Source: an uncultured Gammaproteobacteria bacterium (GTDB lineage Bacteria; Pseudomonadota; Gammaproteobacteria; Pseudomonadales; Pseudohongiellaceae). From it: DNA of 64,000 nucleotides. Made by a program: the position numbers and the translations under genes. A model generated the notes under the pieces. The model saw nothing but the letters and a program-made list of their open reading frames with translations, was not told the origin of the DNA and made no database searches. The stretch is taken from contig CAJXRP010000001.1 in assembly GCA_913060495.1 (NCBI GenBank), forward strand, positions 184,454 through 248,453, given 5' to 3'. This document shows positions 8,568-17,759 of this stretch, piece by piece (the stretch's first letter is position 1; the number at the start of each line of letters is the position of its first letter).

Positions 8568-10346
8568 ATGCGCAGTAACTATTGCGGTGAACTAAACGAA
8601 TCATTTGTGGATCAGGAAGTCCAACTATGTGGGTGGGTTCACCGTCGCCGCGATCACGGTGGAGTGATCTTCCTCGACGTGAGGGATAGAGAGGGAATTT
8701 CTCAGGTTGTCTACGACCCAGATACCGTAGAAAGTTTCGCCATTGCCGAAGGCGTGCGTAATGAGTTCGTAGTCAGGGTGACTGGCATAGTTCGTTTGCG
8801 TCCGGAAGGCACCGATAACAATGATATGGGAACGGGCAAGATCGAAGTGCTGGGCAAGCAGCTAGAAATACTCAATGCAGCTGAAACACCGCCTATACAT
8901 TTGGACGAGCATTCTGAGGTGGGCGAAGATATTCGACTGCGTTATCGCTACATCGATCTACGTCGCCCGGAAATGACCGAAAGACTGCGCTTTCGCTCGA
9001 AAGTAACCAATACAGTGCGTAACTTCTTAGACGACAACGGTTTCATCGATGTGGAGACTCCGTTGCTCACTAAAGCAACTCCAGAGGGTGCTCGTGACTA
9101 TTTAGTACCTAGCAGAACTCATCCGAACAAGTTTTTCGCGCTGCCGCAATCGCCGCAACTGTTTAAACAGATTCTAATGGCCGCGGGCATGGATCGTTAC
9201 TACCAGATTGCTAAATGTTTTAGAGACGAAGACCTGCGCGCTGACCGTCAGCCTGAGTTCACGCAGATAGACGTCGAGACTTCATTCATGGATGAAGAGC
9301 AAATCATGACTGTTATGGAGCAGTTGATTAGCCAGGTGTTTAAGAAGTATTTAGATGTTGATCTAGGCACTTTCCCGCGCATGGCTCACGCAGAAGCCAT
9401 GGACCGTTTCGGTTCCGATAAGCCGGACCTAAGGATTGACTTGGAACTTGTAGATATTGCGGATCTAATGAAAGACGTAGAATTTAAGGTGTTTAGTGGC
9501 CCGGCGAACGATGAGCAGAGCCGTGTTGTTGCGCTACGTGTTCCTCAGGGCGCGAGCATCAGCCGCAAAGTAATAGATGCGTATACGAAGTTTGTTTCTA
9601 TCTACGGTGCGAAGGGTTTGGCTTGGGTTAAGGTGAACGACATTGATGCGGGCTTAGAAGGGCTGCAATCACCGATCTTGAAATTCATGCCAGATGACAC
9701 CGTGCATGCGTTGATGAGGAAGTTAGAAGCGCAGACTGGAGATATCATTTTCTTCGGTGCAGACAAGGCCAAGGTGGTTAATGAGGCATTGGGTGCGCTA
9801 CGAGTCAAGGTTGCAGAAGACCTAGGTCAGATAAAAGAAGGCTGGGCGCCGCTGTGGGTTGTCGACTTTCCAATGTTTGAAACAGCCAGTGACGGCAGTC
9901 TGACGTCGTTGCACCATCCGTTTACGGCGCCCTCTTGTGATGCCAAAGAGCTTGCAGCTAATCCGCTTGCCGCGCTCTCGAGAGCCTATGACATGGTGTT
10001 AAACGGCACCGAGCTTGGTGGTGGTTCGATTCGTATTAACAAGCCTGAGATGCAGCAGTCTGTTTTCGAGGTGCTAGGCATAGGCGAAGAAGAAGCTCAG
10101 GAGAAGTTCGGCTTCTTGCTAGAAGCGTTGAGCTTCGGTTGTCCTCCTCATGGTGGTATTGCCTTCGGTCTAGACAGGCTGATTATGTTGATGACAGGGG
10201 CAACATCGATTCGCGATGTTATTGCCTTTCCTAAGACGCAGTCGGCGGCTTGCCCACTGACAGACGCGCCGGGTAATGTTTCAGCGAAGCAGCTCAAGGA
10301 GCTCAATATCAGGTTACGAGAGCAGGCTGCGCCGAAGCAGTCCTAA
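8568..10346 (+). CDS. aspS: aspartyl-tRNA synthetase, probably non-discriminating
   Basis: Class IIb synthetase, 592 aa, normal bacterial length. Domains: N-terminal OB-fold anticodon domain (1-110), catalytic core with [20 protein letters not shown] and [18 protein letters not shown] (motif 2), the bacterial GAD insertion (about 285-420), and motif 3 [15 protein letters not shown]. In the anticodon domain, RRRDHGG places His at residue 30 and RLRPEG places Gly at 81. These correspond to the His and Gly that in Pseudomonas aeruginosa relax specificity so that tRNA-Asn is also charged with Asp. Such enzymes work with GatCAB amidotransferase, which is not in this window. Co-directional with fmdB and yebC. 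Confidence 0.97.
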   Translation: MRSNYCGELNESFVDQEVQLCGWVHRRRDHGGVIFLDVRDREGISQVVYDPDTVESFAIAEGVRNEFVVRVTGIVRLRPEGTDNNDMGTGKIEVLGKQLEILNAAETPPIHLDEHSEVGEDIRLRYRYIDLRRPEMTERLRFRSKVTNTVRNFLDDNGFIDVETPLLTKATPEGARDYLVPSRTHPNKFFALPQSPQLFKQILMAAGMDRYYQIAKCFRDEDLRADRQPEFTQIDVETSFMDEEQIMTVMEQLISQVFKKYLDVDLGTFPRMAHAEAMDRFGSDKPDLRIDLELVDIADLMKDVEFKVFSGPANDEQSRVVALRVPQGASISRKVIDAYTKFVSIYGAKGLAWVKVNDIDAGLEGLQSPILKFMPDDTVHALMRKLEAQTGDIIFFGADKAKVVNEALGALRVKVAEDLGQIKEGWAPLWVVDFPMFETASDGSLTSLHHPFTAPSCDAKELAANPLAALSRAYDMVLNGTELGGGSIRINKPEMQQSVFEVLGIGEEEAQEKFGFLLEALSFGCPPHGGIAFGLDRLIMLMTGATSIRDVIAFPKTQSAACPLTDAPGNVSAKQLKELNIRLREQAAPKQS

Positions 10347-10426
10347 GAATTGATAAAAGAAGTTGCTATAAATTGTAGGCGAACAATAACGTAGACAAGA
10401 ATCATAAGATCGGGAGTTAGGCTGTT

Positions 10427-11170
10427 ATGGCAGGTCATAGTAAATGGGCCAACATCAAGCACCGCAAAGCGGGGCAGGATGCAAAGCGCGGTAAGATTTT
10501 TACGAAGATAATTCGCGAGCTAACTGTTGCGGCGAAAGCAGGCGGTGGTGACGTGGCAGATAATCCAAGTCTGCGCGCTACAGTCGATAAGGCGCTAGCC
10601 GCGAACATGACTCGCGACACCATTGATCGCGCGGTCGCACGTGGTGCCGGTACGGCGGAGAGCGATAACTTAGAAGAGCTGAGTTACGAGGGTTATGGCC
10701 CGGGCGGAACTGCCGTGCTCGTCGAAACACTAACGGACAATAAGAACCGCACAGTAGCGGAGGTGCGTCACGCCTTCACAAAATTCGGTGGCACCCTAGG
10801 AACGAATGGCTCTGTTGCCTACCTATTTGAGAAAACCGGCATTGTCAGTTTTCCAACAGGCAGTAGCGAAGAGAAGATCATGGAGGTAGCGCTAGACGCT
10901 GGCGCCCATGACATTGTGACGAATGAAGATGGAAGCATCGACGTGATGACGACATTGGAAACCTTCGGAGCGGTGCAAGATGCTCTTACGGCCGCAGAGC
11001 TCATTGCCGCTTCTGCTGAGATGACTATGCTAGCGTCGACAGAAGCTGATCTCGATCTCAGTTCTGCCGAAACACTAGTAAAGCTAATTGACCTTATGGA
11101 AGACTTGGACGATGTTCAGAATGTCTACCACAATGCCAATATCTCCGACGAGATAGCCGCCCAACTCTAG
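10427..11170 (+). CDS. yebC: YebC/PmpR-family protein
   Basis: TACO1/YebC family, 247 aa. The N-terminus [20 protein letters not shown] and the [14 protein letters not shown] segment near residue 124 are diagnostic. The family is annotated as transcriptional regulators, and members have been linked to relieving ribosome stalling; which applies here is not visible. It sits between aspS and ruvC, the standard gammaproteobacterial order, with about 80 bp on either side. Confidence 0.95.
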   Translation: MAGHSKWANIKHRKAGQDAKRGKIFTKIIRELTVAAKAGGGDVADNPSLRATVDKALAANMTRDTIDRAVARGAGTAESDNLEELSYEGYGPGGTAVLVETLTDNKNRTVAEVRHAFTKFGGTLGTNGSVAYLFEKTGIVSFPTGSSEEKIMEVALDAGAHDIVTNEDGSIDVMTTLETFGAVQDALTAAELIAASAEMTMLASTEADLDLSSAETLVKLIDLMEDLDDVQNVYHNANISDEIAAQL

Positions 11171-11248
11171 GGAATAGGCGAACATCGAAGCGGTCATCGA
11201 TAGTTATCAATCGTTGCCTGTTCTTGATAACTCCGACTAAGGAACAAA

Positions 11249-11767
11249 ATGGCCATTATTCTCGGCATCGATCCTGGTTCCCGTATCACGGGCTACGGTC
11301 TTATAAACTCTGTCGGTAATAAGCTGGAATACATCCACTGCGGCTGCGTCAAAACCAGCGGCGACTCTCTGCCAGAACGTCTAAAAATCATTTTCTCGGA
11401 AATCTGCCTGGTGATAGAGGAGTACTCTCCTCAGCAGGCGGCAGTCGAAGACGTATTTATGGGGAAGAATGCAGCGTCCGCATTGAAGCTGGGCCAGGCA
11501 AGGGGTAGTGCCATGGTCGCCTGCCTCTCACATGATCTCCCTGTTGCGGAATACACGGCACGCAAAGTCAAACAGGCCGTGGTCGGAGCCGGCGGCGCCG
11601 ATAAGTTGCAAGTACAGCATATGGTTAAAGCGCTGCTGTCGATAAGTGATAACATAGCCGAAGATGCAGCAGATGCACTCGCAGTGGCTATCTGCCATGC
11701 CAATACCGAAGCCAGTCTGATTCGCATGGCCGGTGCAAAATCATATAGCAGGAAGAGATTCAGGTGA
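11249..11767 (+). CDS. ruvC: Holliday junction resolvase RuvC
   Basis: RNase H-fold endonuclease of 172 aa that cuts Holliday junctions in the RuvABC complex. The first acidic residue is in ILGIDPGSRITGYG (Asp7), the second in AVEDVFMGKNAASALKLGQARG (Glu near 66), and the C-terminal pair in EDAADALAVAICH. A good AAGGAA Shine-Dalgarno precedes the ATG. Its TGA overlaps the GTG start of ruvA by 4 bp, so the two are translationally coupled. Confidence 0.97.
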   Translation: MAIILGIDPGSRITGYGLINSVGNKLEYIHCGCVKTSGDSLPERLKIIFSEICLVIEEYSPQQAAVEDVFMGKNAASALKLGQARGSAMVACLSHDLPVAEYTARKVKQAVVGAGGADKLQVQHMVKALLSISDNIAEDAADALAVAICHANTEASLIRMAGAKSYSRKRFR

Positions 11768-12369
11768 TAGGAAGAATACGCGGCGTTCTCGTCGACAAGA
11801 AGCCTCCGGAAATTCAGATTGATGTGGCCGGTATCTGTTATGAAGTGCAGGTGCCGATGAGCACGCTCTACCAACTGCCCGAAGTAGGAAAAGAGTTAAC
11901 GTTGCATACCCATTTTGTCGTGCGCGAAGACGCACAACTGCTCTATGGTTTTTTTGAAGAGAAAGACAAGTCGATGTTCCGTTCGCTAATTAAGATCAAT
12001 GGCGTGGGTCCGAAGATGGCTCTGGGCATTCTCTCCAGCATGGAGGCCGACGAATTTGTGCGGGCGGTACGTAACAACGATATCAATGCGATGGTGAAGA
12101 TGCCCGGCATTGGCAAGAAGACTGCAGAGCGCTTGTTGATAGAGATGCGTGATCGTCTCAAGGACTGGGGTGGCGCCGCCGAAACGGATAGTTCAGAGGT
12201 GTCGGCAGCGGCGGGGGCTTCAATCAGCAATGACGCAGAAACGGCATTAATTTCTCTTGGGTATAAGCCTCAGCAGGCAGCCCATGCAATCGCTCAAGTA
12301 TTAAAGGCGAATCCAGAAATAGTAGATTCCGAAGCGCTTATTCGAGCTTCGCTAAAGAGTATGGGTTAA
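11764..12369 (+). CDS. ruvA: Holliday junction DNA helicase subunit RuvA
   Basis: Holliday-junction-binding protein of 201 aa that loads RuvB rings. Begins at GTG (MIGRIRGVLVDKKPPEIQID). Domain I is an OB fold (1-64). Domain II has two helix-hairpin-helix motifs (KINGVGPKMALGILS and KMPGIGKKTAERLLIEM). The flexible linker at about 140-155 is followed by the RuvB-binding domain III (ALISLGYKPQQAAHAIAQVL). Overlaps ruvC and precedes ruvB by 50 bp. Confidence 0.97.
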   Translation: MIGRIRGVLVDKKPPEIQIDVAGICYEVQVPMSTLYQLPEVGKELTLHTHFVVREDAQLLYGFFEEKDKSMFRSLIKINGVGPKMALGILSSMEADEFVRAVRNNDINAMVKMPGIGKKTAERLLIEMRDRLKDWGGAAETDSSEVSAAAGASISNDAETALISLGYKPQQAAHAIAQVLKANPEIVDSEALIRASLKSMG

Positions 12370-12419
12370 GCCGCTTAGTTAGAAAGTGATCAAGAGATCG
12401 AAACGGAAACAGAATTAGA

Positions 12420-13469
12420 ATGGAAGAAGATAGACTCATCTCGCCCGACGCGGCCTTGATAGAAGATTCAGGAGATCGTGCTATACGACCTCTGGTGCTG
12501 ACCGACTATGTTGGGCAGAGCGAAGTCAAAGAGCAGATGGATATCTTTATCAGTGCAGCGCGTGCCCGAAATGAGCCGCTCGATCATACGCTGATCTTCG
12601 GTCCTCCGGGGCTGGGAAAGACCACGCTTGCCAACATCATAGCGAACGAGCTTCAGGTTTCGATAAAAACGACGTCGGGTCCGGTGTTAGAAAAAGCTGG
12701 CGATCTAGCGGCAATGTTAACGAACCTCGAAGAGGGCGATGTGTTATTTATCGATGAAATTCATCGATTGAGCCCGGTGATTGAAGAGATACTCTATCCT
12801 GCGATGGAGGATTATCAGTTAGATATCATGATCGGGGAAGGTCCGTCGGCACGCTCGATCAAATTGGATCTTCCGCCCTTTACCTTGGTTGGCGCAACAA
12901 CTCGCGCCGGCTTGCTCACCTCACCGCTGCGAGATCGATTCGGCATCATCCAGCGCCTGGAGTTCTATTCGGTAGATGAGTTAACCCATATCGTGAGTCG
13001 CTCAGCAACAATCCTCGGTACGAAGAGCGACGAATCCGGTGCTGCAGAGATCGCTAAGCGGTCGCGCGGCACGCCGCGTATCGCGAATCGATTATTGCGC
13101 CGAGTTAGAGACTATTCCGAAGTGAAGGCGAATGGCGAAGTGAATTCGGAAACGGCGGGCTTGGCTCTAGATATGCTGAGTATCGATAAAAATGGCTTCG
13201 ACCACATGGACAGACGTCTATTGATGACCATGATCGAGAAGTTTGAAGGAGGCCCCGTTGGAATCGACAGTCTTGCCGCTGCGATTAGCGAAGAGCGCGA
13301 CACGATTGAGGATGTTCTGGAGCCTTATCTAATACAGCAGGGCTTCATCATGCGCACCCCGCGCGGACGAGTGGTGACGCAGTTTGCCTACCGTCATTTT
13401 GGCATCAAGCCCTCCGAGCAGATGGCTGACATCTATGGGCAGGGCCAGGCCCAAGCGGATCAGGATTAG
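12420..13469 (+). CDS. ruvB: Holliday junction branch-migration ATPase RuvB
   Basis: AAA+ motor of 349 aa that drives branch migration with RuvA. Visible: [18 protein letters not shown], Walker [16 protein letters not shown] (about 62-76), Walker [12 protein letters not shown], sensor 1 GATTRAG, the arginine finger in SPLRDRFGI, and the C-terminal winged helix with [17 protein letters not shown]. Third gene of ruvCAB. No thioesterase gene ybgC follows, unlike many relatives. Confidence 0.97.
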   Translation: MEEDRLISPDAALIEDSGDRAIRPLVLTDYVGQSEVKEQMDIFISAARARNEPLDHTLIFGPPGLGKTTLANIIANELQVSIKTTSGPVLEKAGDLAAMLTNLEEGDVLFIDEIHRLSPVIEEILYPAMEDYQLDIMIGEGPSARSIKLDLPPFTLVGATTRAGLLTSPLRDRFGIIQRLEFYSVDELTHIVSRSATILGTKSDESGAAEIAKRSRGTPRIANRLLRRVRDYSEVKANGEVNSETAGLALDMLSIDKNGFDHMDRRLLMTMIEKFEGGPVGIDSLAAAISEERDTIEDVLEPYLIQQGFIMRTPRGRVVTQFAYRHFGIKPSEQMADIYGQGQAQADQD

Positions 13470-13789
13470 CTAGAACCCTCGTTTAGATGCTCGTGTTGAG
13501 GCATGCTCTGGTAACAGCTGCCTTGCCACGATTTGGCCATTATTCATCCCCGCAATGACCCGATTTACCTCTCAATGGTTACATTTAGTGAGTTAAATGC
13601 AATTTCACAAAACTATTTGGCGTTTTGGCCGAATAATCCCTTTGATGTCGCGGATTTCCTATGGGATTTGCTTGTCAAAGTCATAGGTTGCGGAGATTCA
13701 CTCCGCGGGAATTTACTACATCGAGCTAGGCTGTTGCCGCTGCTCGATTGTGGGTTGTCTAGAACAGATGCCCAATTTGGAGAAAGATA
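13470..13789 (+). other. 320-bp gap between ruvB and tolQ; ybgC absent
   Basis: Most relatives have the acyl-CoA thioesterase gene ybgC here. The only open frame, from a TTG at 13533 to the tolQ start, encodes nothing resembling the hot-dog fold of YbgC (no FxVYYEDTD-like motif) and lacks a convincing Shine-Dalgarno. The gap probably holds the tol promoter, but no clear -35/-10 pair was found. A GGAGA site for tolQ is at 13779-13783. Confidence 0.5.
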
Positions 13790-14476
13790 GTGAACGAAGG
13801 GATTACGCCGACTCTGTTAATTTTGGAAGCGAGCCTGCCAGTGCAGTTAGTACTGCTTACCTTGCTTGGGCTATCAATAGTTTCCTGGGTGATGATATTT
13901 CAGCGCGCGATGGTGCTCTCGGCCGCCACTAAGGGAGTGCTGAGTTTTGAGCACCGTTTCTGGTCGGGCATGGATCTCAGTCAGCTATATAAAGAAGGCA
14001 GCCAGATGCAGAAGGAAGATATTCCTGTAGTTGGTATGGAGAATATCTTTCGTGCTGGCTTTAAAGAGTTTATGCGTCTGCGCCAACAGCCAACCATGGA
14101 TAAGGAAGCGATAATGGAGGGCGCGCAGCGAGCGATGCGCGTAGCCTATTCCAGAGAAGAAGAGAAACTGGAGAAGCATCTGCCGTTTCTCGCAACCGTC
14201 GCCTCAGTGTCAGTTTATATAGGTCTGTTTGGCACAGTAATAGGAATCATGAATTCGTTTATCGGGCTCGCCAGTCAGGCCCAGGTAACGATGCAAGTCA
14301 TAGCCCCCGATATTGCTGAGGCGCTTATCGCAACCGCCATGGGTCTGTTCGTAGCGATTCCAGCGGTGGTTGTATACAACCGCTATTCAGCGAATGTCGA
14401 CAACATCACCAGCAGCTACGTTACTTTTACCGATGAATTTTCGAGTATTCTGCATCGTCAGATACACAGTGATTAA
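13790..14476 (+). CDS. tolQ: Tol-Pal system proton channel subunit TolQ
   Basis: Inner-membrane protein, 228 aa, of the MotA/TolQ/ExbB family. With TolR it uses the proton gradient to energise TolA for outer-membrane constriction at division. Starts at GTG (MNEGITPTLLILEASLPVQL) with GGAGA 6 bp upstream. Three membrane segments lie at about 17-37, 137-157 and 170-190; the second and third carry FLATVASVSVYIGLFGTVIG and ALIATAMGLFVAIPAVVVYN, which line the channel. First gene of tolQRAB-pal-cpoB. Confidence 0.95.
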   Translation: MNEGITPTLLILEASLPVQLVLLTLLGLSIVSWVMIFQRAMVLSAATKGVLSFEHRFWSGMDLSQLYKEGSQMQKEDIPVVGMENIFRAGFKEFMRLRQQPTMDKEAIMEGAQRAMRVAYSREEEKLEKHLPFLATVASVSVYIGLFGTVIGIMNSFIGLASQAQVTMQVIAPDIAEALIATAMGLFVAIPAVVVYNRYSANVDNITSSYVTFTDEFSSILHRQIHSD

Positions 14477-14502
14477 GCGCTGCAAATGAATAGGTTTGCT
14501 TG

Positions 14503-14943
14503 ATGGAAACAATTGTCCGTAAGAAGCGGAAGCCAATGGGTGAGATTAACGTCGTGCCCTTTATCGACGTCATGCTGGTGCTGCTGGTAGTTTTTATGGT
14601 GACCGCACCCTTGCTTAATCAGGGCATCGAGGTGGAATTGCCCGAGGCGAATAACGAGCCATTGGCAATTGATGAGAACCTGGAAACTCTGGTTGTTTCT
14701 CTTACGGCTGAGGGAGACTATTTCATCAGCGTCGGGGCAACTGGCGAGGATCGATCACCGGTGACTTTGGAAACCTTAGGTCAGCAGGTGGCTATCGTCA
14801 CCACTGCAAATCCGAGCATACAAGTTCTAGTGGAGGGTGATACCGAAGCGGGCTGGGGCGCCATGGTTAATCTGATAACAACGTTGCAGGCGGCCGGGGT
14901 GGCGAACCCTAATTTCATTACTCAGCCCCTCGGCGAGATATAG
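14503..14943 (+). CDS. tolR: Tol-Pal system protein TolR
   Basis: ExbD/TolR protein, 146 aa. The start is the ATG at 14503 (METIVRKKRKPMGEINVVPF); an in-frame TTG one codon earlier is less likely. A single membrane anchor FIDVMLVLLVVFMVTAPLL (about 20-38) contains the essential Asp (D22) that takes part in proton movement. The remainder is the periplasmic dimerising domain. It lies 26 bp after tolQ and 13 bp before tolA. Confidence 0.95.
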   Translation: METIVRKKRKPMGEINVVPFIDVMLVLLVVFMVTAPLLNQGIEVELPEANNEPLAIDENLETLVVSLTAEGDYFISVGATGEDRSPVTLETLGQQVAIVTTANPSIQVLVEGDTEAGWGAMVNLITTLQAAGVANPNFITQPLGEI

Positions 14944-14956
14944 CCAAGGCTGCCGA

Positions 14957-15802
14957 ATGAAAGGCGCTTTCAACAATGTTGTGATCTACAACGGCTATCC
15001 ATTATCGCTAGTGGTTGCCGTGACTTTTCACAGCGTGATTTTGGCGTTGCTGCTATATCTACAAAGCACCAAAGGGCCTGAGGCTTTGGAATTAGTTCAG
15101 CCTACGGTTGTTAAGGTGTTACTGATTCAAGAGAATCCGCAAGTCGCAAACGAGCGCAAGCGAGTGGAGCGGCGGCAGCAACAACAGAGAGTTAGAGAGA
15201 GGGAAGTCGCGCAGCAAGCTGCCGAGGCGGATCAACAGCGGCGCGAGCAAGAACAGGCAGAAGCGAGGGCAGAGGAGCAAAGAAAGGCGCGCGAATTAGC
15301 GTCGCTCCGGCAGCGGCAGGAACAGGAAAGATTAGATACCGAACGACTTGTCCGAGAACGCGAAGAACAGCAAGACCGCGAGGATGAGCAACGCAGGCAG
15401 CGCGAGCTGGCAGAGGCGCAGCGACAACAAGAGATTCGCGATAGGGAGCGACAGCAGGAGGCTGCAGATGCAGCGGCTGCCGAACTCGCCAGCTCAGAAT
15501 TCGAAATGGTGCAGAGCGGCATGTCGATAATTCAACAGGCTGTGCAGAGTGTCTGGTCAAGGCCGCCCAGTGCCAGAAATGGCATGCGAGCAATCTTGCA
15601 GATTAGGATGTTGCCGACAGGTGAGCTGGTTGATGCAGTTATTACCGAGTCCAGCGGCGACCCAGCATTTGATAGGTCGGCTGAGAATGCTGTTTACAGC
15701 GCCGCTCCGTTTAGAGAATTACAGGCACTACCAACTAATGTGTTTAATGAGAACTTCAGATCACTTTCGCTGATATTCCAACCCGAGGATTTACTGAATT
15801 GA
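14957..15802 (+). CDS. tolA: Tol-Pal system protein TolA
   Basis: Inner-membrane-anchored protein, 281 aa, that spans the periplasm to reach TolB/Pal. Residues about 15-36 are the anchor (LSLVVAVTFHSVILALLLYL). Residues 58-175 are a long Glu/Arg/Gln-rich helical region (ERKRVERRQQQQRVRER and many similar runs). Domain III (about 180-281) carries VQSVWSRPPSARNGMRAIL and VDAVITESSGDPAFDRSAE, the TonB/TolA C-terminal fold. The helical rod uses Arg/Gln instead of the Ala/Lys repeats of enteric TolA. Its TGA overlaps the tolB start. Confidence 0.93.
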   Translation: MKGAFNNVVIYNGYPLSLVVAVTFHSVILALLLYLQSTKGPEALELVQPTVVKVLLIQENPQVANERKRVERRQQQQRVREREVAQQAAEADQQRREQEQAEARAEEQRKARELASLRQRQEQERLDTERLVREREEQQDREDEQRRQRELAEAQRQQEIRDRERQQEAADAAAAELASSEFEMVQSGMSIIQQAVQSVWSRPPSARNGMRAILQIRMLPTGELVDAVITESSGDPAFDRSAENAVYSAAPFRELQALPTNVFNENFRSLSLIFQPEDLLN

Positions 15803-17121
15803 ACCTACGCAAATCGCTACATAGCTTTCTAGCAGGCAGTTTGTGCCTATTATCGTTTACCGTGAATGCGGAGCTGAGTATTCAGATTACCCAGGGTTCG
15901 GATAATCCGATTCCTATCGCTGTTGTGCCTTTTTCCTTGCGGGGAAACGGTGTGTTAAGTGAAGACATTTCGCAGATCGTTATGAATGACTTGGAGCAGG
16001 TAGGGGATTTCAGTCCGCTGTCTCGATCAAACATGCTCAGTCTGCCTAGCGAAGAGCAGGAAGTTTTTTATCGCGATTGGCGCATTCTGGCTCAGGATTA
16101 TTTGTTGGTTGGTAAAATCGATATAACCCCCGGCAGTCAACTGGTTCAGGTGCAGTATGAGTTTTTCGACATTAACCGTGAGGTGAAGCTTGCAGGAGAG
16201 GTTCTCACCGGCAGCGTAACTCAGCTTCGTGACATCGCACACGAGATAAGTAACGTGGTCTTTGAGCAGGTAACCGGTACACGTGGCGCCTTCACTACAG
16301 AAATAGTGTATGTGGTTGCCGATTACATAAGTCCTGAGAGAACCAATTTTCGCTTAGAGAAGGCAGACTACGATGGGCAGCGGGCGCAGATTTTATTGGA
16401 GTCTGTAGAGCCTATTATGTCGCCTAGTTGGTCGCCGACTGGAAGAGATGTCGCCTATGTTTCTTTCGAGACGGATCTGCCGCGAATCTATATTCAGAAT
16501 ATTGCTACGGGTGATAGGCAGCAGATTACTAACTACCCAAATTTAAATAGCTCGCCAGAATGGTCGCCGGATGGAACTAAACTGGCGATGGTGCTATCTA
16601 AAGACGGTAGCCCGGATATCTATGTTCAAGATCTCGCCACTAACCAGCTGATTCGGGTCACAGATCATCCATTAATTGATACAGAGCCGAGCTGGACTGC
16701 CGATAGTAGGTCTATTGTATTTATGTCAGAGCGCACCGGGCAGCCGCAGATCTATCAGATCGCGCTGGGAGCCAGTTCTTTTGAGGTGGAGCGCCTGACT
16801 TACGACTGTTTTCAGTGTCTAAATGCCAAGTTTTTGCCGGATGGCGTGAATCTTGTGCATGTACGCCGCGAGACGCGTCAGGACCCGAATTATCAAATAG
16901 CGGTGCTCAATATTGAAACATTGAGAGTCATAACTTTGACGAATACCTCATTAGACGAATCGCCTAGTATTGCGCCTAACGGCAGCATGATAATGTATGG
17001 TACGAAATTCAATGGAAGAGGGGTGCTAGATGCCGTATCCATTGACGGAGCAGTGAGGTTCCGTTTACCATCCTCGCAGGGCGATGTGCGGGAGCCAGCA
17101 TGGTCTCCGTTCTTAAATTAA
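15799..17121 (+). CDS. tolB: Tol-Pal system beta-propeller protein TolB
   Basis: Periplasmic protein, 440 aa. The start is TTG at 15799, overlapping the tolA stop by 4 bp; it gives a signal peptide MNLRKSLHSFLAGSLCLLSF ending near VNA. Residues 28-165 are the N-terminal TolB domain that contacts TolA. From about 205 the beta-propeller repeats are visible as SPSWSPTGRDVAYVSF, SSPEWSPDGTKLAMVLS, TEPSWTADSRSIVFMS and the final EPAWSPF. It binds Pal and links the inner and outer membrane parts of the system. Confidence 0.96.
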   Translation: MNLRKSLHSFLAGSLCLLSFTVNAELSIQITQGSDNPIPIAVVPFSLRGNGVLSEDISQIVMNDLEQVGDFSPLSRSNMLSLPSEEQEVFYRDWRILAQDYLLVGKIDITPGSQLVQVQYEFFDINREVKLAGEVLTGSVTQLRDIAHEISNVVFEQVTGTRGAFTTEIVYVVADYISPERTNFRLEKADYDGQRAQILLESVEPIMSPSWSPTGRDVAYVSFETDLPRIYIQNIATGDRQQITNYPNLNSSPEWSPDGTKLAMVLSKDGSPDIYVQDLATNQLIRVTDHPLIDTEPSWTADSRSIVFMSERTGQPQIYQIALGASSFEVERLTYDCFQCLNAKFLPDGVNLVHVRRETRQDPNYQIAVLNIETLRVITLTNTSLDESPSIAPNGSMIMYGTKFNGRGVLDAVSIDGAVRFRLPSSQGDVREPAWSPFLN

Positions 17122-17188
17122 GCAGTAAAATAGCAGTGTTCAGCAGATTTTTTTTGATAACGATTTAAGTCTTTGGAGGACTCAAAGA

Positions 17189-17731
17189 GTGGCAAAGCAA
17201 AGCATACAAACAATAAAAATGGGCCTAATGGCAATTTCACTATTTGCCTTAGTGGCATGTAGTTCAACCAGTGACACCGAAGAAGGTGGAATGGGCGGCG
17301 AAGGTTCTGCAGGAAGCGGTTCGTCGAACAGCTCCGCGCGCACTAACCCTGGCTCTACTTCTGGGCAGCTGTCTCAAGAAGAGATTCGAGCTCAAAATGC
17401 ACTGCGCCAGACTGTGTTCTACTTTGACTTTGATGTTGCCGAGTTTAAGCCGGCAGACCGTGAGACTCTTTCTTTCCATGCGCGAAACCTTGCAGCTAAT
17501 TCCAGCATGCGAATTCGCCTAGAAGGCCACGCGGATGAGCGCGGAACACGCGAGTACAACCTTGCCTTGGGCGAGCGTCGTGCAAATAGCATTCTTAACT
17601 ATCTCATCGTGAATGGCGCTTCGCGTTCACAAGTTGAAGTAGTTAGCTACGGCGAAGAGAGACCTGCACAAGCTGGCCAAAGCGATAGCGCTTATAGCCG
17701 TAACCGTCGCGTAGAAGTCGTTACTCGATAA
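17189..17731 (+). CDS. pal: peptidoglycan-associated lipoprotein Pal
   Basis: Outer-membrane lipoprotein, 180 aa, that anchors the outer membrane to peptidoglycan. GTG start with a strong GGAGGA at 17175-17180. The lipobox LVAC puts the acylated Cys at residue 24. A Gly/Ser-rich linker (25-65) is followed by the OmpA-like domain: VFYFDFDVAEFK, LEGHADERGTREYN (peptidoglycan-binding Asp and Arg) and GERRANSILNYLIVNG. Follows tolB by 67 bp. Confidence 0.97.
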   Translation: MAKQSIQTIKMGLMAISLFALVACSSTSDTEEGGMGGEGSAGSGSSNSSARTNPGSTSGQLSQEEIRAQNALRQTVFYFDFDVAEFKPADRETLSFHARNLAANSSMRIRLEGHADERGTREYNLALGERRANSILNYLIVNGASRSQVEVVSYGEERPAQAGQSDSAYSRNRRVEVVTR

Positions 17732-17759
17732 GCTTTAAATTAGGTGGTAGTAACAAACT

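Noticed and set aside
13533..13790. 85-codon frame from TTG ending at the tolQ start, in the ybgC position
   Set aside because: No resemblance to YbgC or any family I know, weak initiation context, and composition like non-coding spacer.
15232..15522. Ser/Arg/Cys-rich leftward frame inside tolA
   Set aside because: Antisense shadow of the repetitive Glu/Arg/Gln coding in the TolA rod.
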